Positions 56,420 to 64,000 of a DNA stretch of 64,000 nt are shown here, in pieces. The stretch is from Chaetoderma sp. LZ-2023a (lineage: Eukaryota > Mollusca > Caudofoveata > Chaetodermatida > Chaetodermatidae), in contig CM067373.1 of NCBI GenBank assembly GCA_034401795.1, positions 35,437,443 through 35,501,442 of the forward strand, given 5' to 3'. Made by a program: the position numbers and the translations under genes. The stretch's first letter is position 1. Every line of letters begins with the position of its first letter. The notes under the pieces were generated by a model. It was not told where the DNA came from, made no database searches, and saw only the letters and a program-made list of their open reading frames with translations.

Positions 56420-57014
56420 CTTTTTAGCTCGACTTTACGAAGTAAAACGAGCTATTGCGATACCCTGCATGCCGTCTGGCGGCGGTGGTGGCGACGGCGT
56501 CCAGTTTGAGGATAGCTCAACGTTTCTGTTTATATCTCAGGGTTGATTTATCATACTGGACCCAAGCTTGGGCACATACTTCCATATAATGATACGGCAT
56601 CTCAGGATGACCTTAGCATCAAAAGGTCAAAGCTCATGGTCACTATTACCTAGGTAAAAAGGTACCTTTTTTTCAACATTAACATTTTCTGTTTAGCTCA
56701 ACTTTTCTGTTTATATCTCAGGTTTGGTTAATCATACTGGAGCCAAACTTGGACAGATGCCTCCTTATAATGAACCTGACATCACACAATTATGTTGAGG
56801 TCAAAAGGTCAAAGATGAAGGTCACTGACCTTGGTAAAAAACATTTCTTTCAACATTAACATTTTCTGTTTAGCTCGACTTTTCTGTTTATCTCATGTTT
56901 GGTTAATCATACTGGTGCCAAACTTGGACACACGTCTCCTTATAATGGCACCGCATCACACAATGCTGTTTTGGTCAAAAGGTCAATGGTCAAGGTCACT
57001 GATATGCATGGCGA
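56420..57014. repeat. TTTTAGCTCGACTTTACGAAG repeat, about 180-bp units
   Basis: Three units with TCTGTTTATATCTCAGGTTT, 'atcatactggagccaaactt' and AAAAGGTCAAAG...GGTCACTGA. Confidence 0.65.
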
Positions 57015-57960
57015 CCGTCTGTCATCCGTCATCCGTCCGTCAAACTTTGTTTTAAAATGCTACTCCTCATTAACCGCTTGACGGATTTCAACCTAATTTG
57101 GCTGGATGGACTCTATGGGGGTAGTCTTCAGAACTTATATACATAATTTTGGTTGGTAAATTTACCAAAAATTGTCAAAACATTACTACTCATTAACCGC
57201 ATGGCGGATTTCAACCTAATTTGGCTGGAAAAACCCTAATGCTTTCTGCTGCAGAACATATATACAGAATTTGTATACTTGATTGGTCAAGTTTTTTGGT
57301 GAAAGCTACTCTAATTAACCGCTCAGCAGATTTCAACTTAGTTTGGCTGGAAAGACCTTATGGGGATATGCTTCAGAACCGATATACAGAATTTTGATTG
57401 GTATAGTTTTTTGGTGAAAACCTTAGATTTTATGAAAAATATAGCAGAAATCGTCTAAGCGCTACTCATCATTAACCGCTTGAAAGATTTCAATCGTAGT
57501 TGGCTAGACGGACCCTATCACGGTCGGCTCAAGAACACCTTTTCAGAATTTTAATAGATCAATTTTTTTGGTGAAAGTGTCAAAATGCATCTTCTCCATA
57601 ACCACTTGGTGCATTTTATCCAAATTTGGCTGGAAGGATTCTATAGTGGTAGGCTCTAGAATTTCTGTTCAGAATTTTGGTTGGTCAATTTTTTGGTTGA
57701 TTTTTTAAAAACTTTCCGGAACCGTTTAAAACGCTACCCATTAATTTGTGAGCCAATTTCAACAAACCTTGGGTGGAATGATCCTATGGCAGTAGGCTTC
57801 GGCATATCAAATGAGAATTCTGATTGGTCAATTTCTTCGGTGGCCATATTGGATTTTTTAGAAAATTGTCCATCATGTCTACCAGTATTTAAATGCAAAT
57901 GTTTCAAATACTAATGGTCCAGGTTAGTGTTACAGGCCCTTGGGCCTCTTGTTGATAAGT
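57015..57960. repeat. Dispersed 215-bp-unit repeat ending GGGCCTCTTGTTG
   Basis: Same family as 45196-46247: CTACTCCTCATTAACCGCTT, GATTTCAACCTAATTTGGCT and ACAGAATTTTGATTGGT, about five units. Closes with CCCTTGGGCCTCTTGTTG. Confidence 0.75.
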
Positions 57961-58720
57961 CCTATATTTATTGTATGTTTAAAGTCAAGCTTCATAGTTC
58001 ATTCATTGCAAAGTTGTAAAGTCGAGCTTCATGGTTGCATTGTAACCACATTTCTGGTTTCTAATTATTCTGATTTCTTTATGTTTTTATCCCCCCCGTT
58101 CTGGAAGACGGGGGTGGGGTGGGGGGATATAGTGATCAGCATATCCGTCCGTCCGTCCATCTGTCCCCGTCTTGTCAACGCAACTCCTAGAGGTCTCAAT
58201 GGATTAGCTTAAAATTTTGTCCACATTATCAGTATCATGTGCAGATGTGCATGTGTTTTTTTCACAGCCAAAAAATTATTCACTGCAATGTTATCTCCCT
58301 TTAAATATCTTAAAGGTGATACATAAACTGCATTGCCAATCATTTCTTGTCGACGCAACTCCTCCTACAGTTTAGCTCCGATTCTTTTGAAACTTAGTAA
58401 GTGTTATCATTACCATGTGAAGGTGTGCATGTGCTATCCGTATACCTGTACGTCCATCCGTCTGTCCAAAATGTATTATGTCCCTCTGTTGGTCCGTCCA
58501 TCTCTGACAATCATTTCTTGTCAACAAAATCCTCCTAGAGGTCTCAATGGGATTAACTTAAAATTTTGTCAACAATATCAGTATCATGTCCAGCTGTGCA
58601 TGTGCTTTTTTTCGTGCCCAAAAAACTATTCATTACAGAGTTATCACCCTTTAAATATCTTAAAAGTCGATACATAAACTACATTACACTTAGTGACAAA
58701 GGAATTTATGTTGTAGGAGG
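57961..58720. repeat. Duplicated CCGTCCGTCCATCTGTCC repeat
   Basis: Two related blocks (about 58090-58330 and 58440-58690) share CAACTCCTAGAGGTCTCAAT, GGATTAGCTTAAAATTTTGT and 'cagtatcatgtgcag'. Opens with a G/C-rich inverted patch (CCCCCCGTTCTGGAAGACGG). Confidence 0.65.
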
Positions 58721-58920
58721 AGTTGCATTTTTCATTGATTAGTTTTTCTAAAATATTGTCCTTTACAATTAACGTTATATACACTCTTGATGTATGTTTA
58801 TCTGAAATGTTTGGATCTGGGGGGATATGCCGTCTTCTGATGGCTCTTGTTTACTTGGGGCTGTATGTTGACTATTATATAAATTCAAGAGCGTATGTTA
58901 ATTCCCGGATCCTTTCCTTT

Positions 58921-59127
58921 AACTCTCATATCAGCCAAAAACAGCTACTGCTGTGATCTTGAGAAATGGCCATTTCCTGACCAAGAGAACACTATTTTTG
59001 AAAATTTATCACTGAAATGACGGAGCCAGTCATTCAAGTCGTAAGTTTACAACAAATAGTCGTCTTGGTATGTAAATGGCCATTGTCTATGAGAAAATTA
59101 ATAAAGTCAAATGTTAATGGGTTAATG
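58921..59127. repeat. Hairpin family B copy
   Basis: Arms GAGAAATGGCCATTTCCTGA / GTATGTAAATGGCCATTGTC; bounded on the right by GTTAATGGGTTAATGG. Ends 75 bp before an EPRS1 exon. Confidence 0.75.
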
Positions 59128-59202
59128 GTTTTAGATTATGTTTGTGAGGTCTGATTTCTAAACACTTAGCAAATTGGTGCTATGACGTCCTTCTTATCAT
59201 AG

Positions 59203-59359
59203 GTTGACCACTGGCTCCAGTTTGCTTCCGGTCAGCTCTCCTGTTCAACCCGCTACACCAAAGCCATCCAGTATCTTGAGAATGTGCTACAGCCTCTTAC
59301 ATACCTTGTTGGTGATGCACTGACCATTGCAGATTTTGCAGTATGGGAAGCTTTGCAAG
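59203..59359 (+). CDS. EPRS1: EPRS1 exon: GST-like domain, C-terminal half
   Basis: 157 nt between acceptor CTTATCATAG and donor GTAATATA; starts in phase 0 and leaves one base. Reads VDHWLQFASGQLSCSTRYTK, AIQYLENVLQPLTYLVGDAL and TIADFAVWEALQ. This follows human EPRS1 IDHWLEFSATKLSS...[21 protein letters not shown]. The N-capping box TYLVGDALTIADF is the classic GST C-terminal motif. The catalytic Glu- and Pro-tRNA synthetase parts and the WHEP linkers are not in the window. Confidence 0.95.
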
Positions 59360-59404
59360 GTAATATACATGTACCCGTTTTATGTTGCAATCATACGCGT
59401 ATGT

Positions 59405-59832
59405 TTAAAGCTTTAATGGTCAAGCGAACAAAGACTGGCCTCTGCAGTGGTCTTGTCAAATTTCCATTTGCAGGCTGAATGAAGAATTTTACAAATTTTG
59501 GCACTTGATTGACTGGCTCAATAACTGATCCTGGCTCAATAACTCAGCCAGTCAGTGGCTAAAATCAGTCAGTGGTAAAATTTCAAAGTTAACTACACAG
59601 GCTAGACCCTATATGGATGAATCATGCAGACTGATGATTCTTTTATAATTAGTTTCTCTCATGCTTACTCGAATCACTACACCTCCATGTCATGGCAACT
59701 TGTCTATGACATCATCAAACAGCGTCACACTCATGATGTCACACTAACCACTACATTGAGCTCTACCAACATAATACTAATTAAACTAGCCACTTAACTA
59801 GTAGTCTTACTAATGGCTAGATTTTTCTGCAG
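59405..59832. repeat. EPRS1 intron: hairpin B copy and MITE blocks
   Basis: 59409-59605 is a family B copy with a duplicated centre (GGCTCAATAACTGATCC / GGCTCAATAACTCAGCC). 59690-59760 has TCATGGCAACTTG and GACATCATCAAAC blocks. Confidence 0.65.
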
Positions 59833-59833
59833 C

Positions 59834-60392
59834 GAATGCACAGCCAGTTTTGCCCAATAAGAAGCATTATCTAGACATTCCTCGTCATCCACCTCAAAGC
59901 CCTGTTTTGGACTTGGCGGTTACTGCCAGACCGACTTCATGAGGAAAGGAGAAGCCAGGAAACACTGATGGACCAAACATCTCATTCCACGAGATCTGTT
60001 CTACCAAATTGCTCGTGAAGTCGACGCTTCTTAGATATCGGAAACATGCAGGCTCACCCACTGCAACCATCGGCAACAGCCCACGTTGATCCAGCACCAT
60101 CAAACAAAGATCAGAACGAGGCCAGTACAAGCAATGAAACAGGTTCCTGGGGAAAATTCTGACACAAAAGAAAATTCTCAGGAACAACAAACTCGGATAC
60201 TTCAAACGAGAATGTACTACAATACGTTGTTATCGCTCTTCCCGTGGACCACATCGCGACAGATGATGAACAATAACTTTTTCAGTGCGTGTATGTTGAA
60301 TCAGCATACATTTCAGACACTGTATACTTTGCTGTCCCAGGAGGACAAACAGAACTATAGTATTACGCCGATCATGGCACTGATCCATAAAG
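59834..60392 (+). other. Unrecognised exon-like segment
   Basis: Follows a good acceptor (ATTTTTCTGCAG at 59822-59833) and ends before GGTAAGACA. In the phase left by the 59203-59359 exon it is open to 59941 (ANAQPVLPNKKHYLDIPRHP, PQSPVLDLAVTARPTS), then stops. A second open stretch in another frame, 60033-60400, reads ISETCRLTHCNHRQQPTL and later MMNNNFFSACMLNQHTFQTL, YTLLSQEDKQNYSITPIM. It does not match EPRS1. It may be a decayed transposon piece, a lineage-specific exon or chance. Confidence 0.25.
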
Positions 60393-60403
60393 GTAAGACA
60401 TAA

Positions 60404-60655
60404 TTTCTTCAATCATCCTCAATGTTCTGTGATTAAACTTGTCCAAAAAATATCAATTGAGGATGGTTCTCGGAGGAGTACAACTAAACAAAGTACGAAG
60501 CACTATAAATCCGAATCATATGACTGATCCAAGCCATTTTCACAACCACTGTAAAGGCAATGTCCAGCTAGCAAATGCTGTGTTACACACATGTGTAAAA
60601 ATGTCTCAATTTTAACAGACAGAAAGCAACACACTTTCTACAATAACAAAAACAA
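60404..60655. other. Nothing recognised
   Basis: No supported feature. Confidence 0.4.
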
Positions 60656-61035
60656 ACTTCTTAAAAATTAAAACCAAATTTTTTTTTATAAAAATCAAAT
60701 TAACCCAAACTTACCATCACAAACACTGACAGTTACAGAAAAACAAATTCCCAGTTACACTTAACCATTAAAAAACCAAATTAATGGATACAAAAAATAT
60801 CTGGTTACACCATCTCTGCCCACGAAAACTTTCCCGGTTACAGAAATCTGATTATAACGGTTACACAAGAGGAAAAATTATTTAAACCGTTACGCCATTA
60901 AAATTAACGGTTACATGGTGGCCATTACCGGTTACAAGAACAAACAAAATGGTTACAACCCGTTAGAGCCCAGTTATACAACCGGGTACATGTAACCATC
61001 AATTTCAGCAGCGGGGTCATGTAGCCTTTGTAACC
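60656..61035. repeat. Cluster of GGTTACA motifs
   Basis: About ten GGTTAC/AGTTAC motifs, most reading (C/T)GGTTACA on the plus strand, at spacings of about 20-60 bp, closing with an inverted TGTAACC. There is no clear repeat unit between them. Confidence 0.6.
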
Positions 61036-62044
61036 GGCCAGAAAAACTATAAAAGCAGCTGCAGAACACTGCACTGACATTCGGATTTGGATACACATAG
61101 TATCAGCGTCAAAACACATCTGAACAAACACAGCAAGTTTACTAGACCAGTTGAACTGAAAATTTCAAACAGTCTTTTCTTGGCATGTTAATGGACATTA
61201 ATTAGGCAAAAATGAAGATTTTCTTGACTAGCTGGTCACTTTTGCTCACTTAGGTCACTGAGCTTTCACATTCATACATTCCGTCCTCTAGATATGTTAA
61301 TGGGTGTTCATTTTGGAGACAGTGCTGATGTAAGCTATTGCTCTCTGTGATGGAAACAGCAGCGTTGGTTTCAAAATGTTCAACATCTCTATTGACTCTG
61401 TGATGGCGAAGCTTTTGCCACCACCAGTTTGATAAAAATTAATACAGATCAGTTCTTAATCCTTTAATGGTAAAATTTGGTCAAGAAAATTTAAATATTT
61501 TCTTATTGAATGTCCATTTACAGGCCGAGAGAATAAAACTTTTGAAAATTTATCACTGGAATGACTGGCTCGGTTATTGAGCCAGTCATTCCAGTGGTAA
61601 ATCTTCCAAAATTGTATCCCCTCTGCCTATAAATGGACATTTCACAATACCATAGCAGAGGCCGGTTTTGGCTAGTATGAGCATTAAAGGGTTGAATCAA
61701 AAATATAGTTTATTGTCACATGATCATCATTTTAATAACAGGAGTCACAATGCATTAATGCTGGTTTTGACTGCACAAGATATATATTAAGACGATGTTT
61801 GAAAATTTATCACTGGAAGGACTGCCTCAGTTATTGAGCCAGTCAGTTCAGTGATAAATTTTCAAAAATTGTCTGCTTGGCCTTAAAATGGTTATTCACA
61901 AAGCAACAATTTAAATTTCCTTGACAAATCTTAACCACTAAAGTGTTTATACAGGTTCGATGGATTGTCAATCATCAATTTCTGATGTCATATGGTTTAG
62001 CTTAAGCACTGTTCAAGATCACAAAATTTGCAAAATTTGGTCTA
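61036..62044. repeat. Intron or intergenic DNA with hairpins A and B
   Basis: 61316-61386 is a decayed hairpin A. 61456-61695 is a clean family B copy (CTTAATCCTTTAATGG ... GCATTAAAGGGTTGAA, centre GACTGGCTCGGTTATTGAGC). 61790-61940 is a second, shorter B copy (GCCTCAGTTATTGAGCC). No exon seen. Confidence 0.75.
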
Positions 62045-64000
62045 GCTTCTTCTTCTTTTCGATCGCTGGTATCACACTTGGAGAGCCGTTCTCAAGATGA
62101 AATCTGTGGTTTTCTGCAGTTCTTCCACAGGCCCATACAGCTTTTCAAGAAAAGAGGTTGACAAAGGCCAGATCTCTTCTCTCAGCAGCTGATACGTACT
62201 GCAACATTGAAGTATGTGCTCTGTGGTCTGTTCTGCTTCTCCACAAGGACAAGCGGGTGATGTCGTAAGGTGGAACCGCCTGTACATGTGTTGGTTTAGT
62301 CTGTTATGTCCAGTTCTGAGACGAAAAATGGTCACTTGCTCTGGCCTCGAGAGGTGATGGTAGGCATCTTCTGATTGAGGTGTTCTATAGAGTGACTTGA
62401 TGATAGTCTTCATCTCTGTATACGTAACCATGTTTTCTGTCTGATTCTCTTCTGCACCCACCTTTGCCATCTTGTCTGCCTCCTCATTTCCGTGTACTCC
62501 ACAGTGTGAGGGGATCCACTGCAATGCTATCCGAAAGCATTTGATGGTTTGTAGTGCTTCTTCAATTTGTGGCAGCTTACCTTTGGTGATAGCCTCAAGG
62601 ACGGAGCGGGCATCAGATAAAAAGATAATCTGTGCAATAGGGTCTGCTGTTCTGCTGATGGTATTAGCTGCATGGACCAGTGCTTCAACTTCAGCTCTGT
62701 AGTTTGTGCAGTGTTTGCCTGTCGGTATTGCAGCTGACTCATGTTGTCCGTTTGGATACTGTATGTGCAGTCCGGCACCTCCGCTCCTAATTGCATCTTT
62801 GGCTGATCCATCTGTGTAGATCCTTATCCATGTCTCCTGAGGGTACATTTCTTCCAGCATGGCTAGGGTCAGGGCCTTCTTGCTCACATCACTGTGTTCA
62901 TCTTTGGTTGTGAGATGAGGTACTGTGGTGCGAATAGCTATGCTCTCTAGTTTGTTTTCCCAGGGTGGAGGATCAAGGGTGTGGTTTGGGTCTTCTATTT
63001 GTGCTGGCAACATTTCTTGGTGTTTCCTTTGAAGTGCTTTTGTCTCTTTCACAAAACTTGATCTTTTAAGTCTTCCTGATGACAGCTGTGCTTGCCTGAT
63101 CTTCATCGGGTGGTTGTTGAACGATTTGAACTTTGCAGCTTGGATCAGTGCTTTGCATTCCCTTCCTTTACTAAGTGGGGGGATGCCTGCTGTCTGCTCC
63201 ATTTTTTCTATTGGTGTTGATCTCATTCCGCCAGTGATGATGCGCAGTGCCTGGTTTTGTACTCTGTCAAGGTTCTGTTGATGAGATTTAGCTGCTGTCA
63301 TCCATGAGCTGGATCCATACTCAAGGTGTGGTCGTACGACACCTAGGTAGATGGTCTTGAGGATCCTTTCATTGGCACCCCACTTTGTTCCTGCCAGCTT
63401 CCTCATGATGTTTAGCTTTCTTCTGGCCTTTGCCTCTGCATTCTGGATGTGCTCCTTCCATGTTAATCTTCTGTCATAGGTGACTCCCAGGTATGTCTGC
63501 TGGTCCTCGTACTCGAGTGGAGTACCGCCCAGTGTCAGATTGCCAACCTTGGTTTTGGTGGACAGTGAGAATAGCATGGCTGATGATTTTTCTTTGTTGA
63601 TGGTAATACACCAGCGATTGGCCCAAGCTGTAATTCTGTCCAAGGCGAGCTGCATTCTGTACGTGGCAGTCGTTGTGTACTCCTCGGTGCACCAGAGTAC
63701 GAGGTTATCTGCATAGAGGGCTGCTTGGATCCCATTGGGCAGCTCTGCTACAATATCATTAATGAAGAGTATGAACAGAGTTGGTGATAATACTCCGCCT
63801 TGTGGTACCCCTTGTCTCAGCAATACATTCTGTCCAGATTGTCCATCCACCAGCACCCTAGCTCTGCGATTGTGTAGGTATGACTTGGTCCATCGGAACA
63901 TGTTGCCACCGATGCCTGTGCACCGGAGCTTCACGAGGAGGCCATCCTTCCACACCTTGTCAAATGCCTTCTGCAGATCAATAAAGGCAGCTAGCATCAC
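62045..64000 (-). mobile_element. LINE of the I-like group (RT plus RNase H), 3' part
   Basis: Minus-strand non-LTR retrotransposon running off the right edge. The long ORF ends about 15 bp before a short AAG/GAA-rich tail (GATCGAAAAGAAGAAGAAG near 62045-62063 inverted), so the 3' UTR is very short. A RNase H domain after the RT places it with I, Nimb, Ingi or similar groups. The 5' half, including the endonuclease, is outside. Confidence 0.85.
62072..64000 (-). CDS. LINE ORF2 C-terminal part: RT, RNase H, zinc knuckle
   Basis: At least 642 codons, open at the window edge. RT motifs: AAFIDLQKAFDKVWKDGLL, LLRQGVPQGGVLSPTLFILF, then YADNLVLW where the family has YADD, then TYLGVTYDRRLTWKEHI. 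Thumb region VRPHLEYGSSSW...LDRVQNQALRIITG. RNase H: IRIYTDGSAKDAIRSGGAGL, NYRAEVEALVHAA, IFLSDARSVLEAI, IPSHCGVHGNEEADKMAKVG. Near the end CPCGEAEQTTEHILQCC. The second catalytic Asp of the RT is Asn, which should abolish polymerase activity although the frame is open. Likely a recently dead copy or a sequence error. Confidence 0.9.
   Translation of the reverse strand: MMLAAFIDLQKAFDKVWKDGLLVKLRCTGIGGNMFRWTKSYLHNRRARVLVDGQSGQNVLLRQGVPQGGVLSPTLFILFINDIVAELPNGIQAALYADNLVLWCTEEYTTTATYRMQLALDRITAWANRWCITINKEKSSAMLFSLSTKTKVGNLTLGGTPLEYEDQQTYLGVTYDRRLTWKEHIQNAEAKARRKLNIMRKLAGTKWGANERILKTIYLGVVRPHLEYGSSSWMTAAKSHQQNLDRVQNQALRIITGGMRSTPIEKMEQTAGIPPLSKGRECKALIQAAKFKSFNNHPMKIRQAQLSSGRLKRSSFVKETKALQRKHQEMLPAQIEDPNHTLDPPPWENKLESIAIRTTVPHLTTKDEHSDVSKKALTLAMLEEMYPQETWIRIYTDGSAKDAIRSGGAGLHIQYPNGQHESAAIPTGKHCTNYRAEVEALVHAANTISRTADPIAQIIFLSDARSVLEAITKGKLPQIEEALQTIKCFRIALQWIPSHCGVHGNEEADKMAKVGAEENQTENMVTYTEMKTIIKSLYRTPQSEDAYHHLSRPEQVTIFRLRTGHNRLNQHMYRRFHLTTSPACPCGEAEQTTEHILQCCSTYQLLREEIWPLSTSFLEKLYGPVEELQKTTDFILRTALQV

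Noticed and set aside
59834-60392. Assignment to an ASXL- or NFRKB-like protein
   Set aside because: Only a short HTF-x-TL and NNxFF resemblance; not enough to name a family.

Overview
The window is animal nuclear DNA. It has spliced genes with tiny exons in long introns, plus a dense load of DIRS, LINE, hAT and foldback repeats. The dispersed families ending in AACAAGAGGCCCAAGGGGCC or AGCTCACCTG, and the AAGGTCAAGGTCAC boxes, are of a kind I associate with molluscs. A mollusc or another lophotrochozoan is therefore my best guess; the species cannot be read from the sequence.

Two host genes are recognisable, and they point away from each other. TBCE (tubulin-folding cofactor E) lies on the minus strand. 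Six phase-compatible exons (30909-31013, 28977-29061, 22567-22767, 14845-15033, 10966-11141, 9466-9595) encode the CAP-Gly domain and most of the leucine-rich repeats. A weaker candidate exon lies at 12762-12817. The first exon and the 3' exons (ubiquitin-like end) were not found. EPRS1 (glutamyl-prolyl-tRNA synthetase) lies on the plus strand. Four exons (48865-48901, 49734-49821, 55084-55183, 59203-59359) encode its N-terminal GST-like domain; the catalytic parts lie beyond the right edge.

Layout: 1-3596 is the gag-side half of a DIRS-type tyrosine-recombinase retroelement. 3597-9465 is intron with dispersed repeats and a dead LINE. 9466-15033 holds TBCE leucine-rich-repeat exons among foldback elements and a 165-bp array. 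15143-22191 is a second, whole-looking DIRS copy that makes up about 94% of one TBCE intron. 22192-31013 holds the CAP-Gly exons, a hAT element, another 165-bp array and a 44-bp minisatellite. 31014-48864 is intergenic or 5' intron, with LINE remnants, three DNA transposons and a diverged DIRS relic. 48865-61950 is the EPRS1 5' region, with a 47-bp minisatellite carrying nested insertions. 62045-64000 is the 3' part of a LINE with RT and RNase H.

The most unusual item is the 44-bp minisatellite at 27678-28990. Each of about 30 units is a copy of the TBCE exon/intron boundary, with the last 25 coding bases and the GTAAGT splice donor. The gene therefore has one productive donor followed by about 29 near-identical decoys, and an in-frame TAA lies immediately past the true exon end. 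Other points worth a second look are a 74-bp templated insertion flanked by a 31-bp duplication, a three-level nested insertion, a 2.07-kb transposon with a TTGA target duplication and six internal copies of one motif, and two families of long hairpins scattered through both genes.
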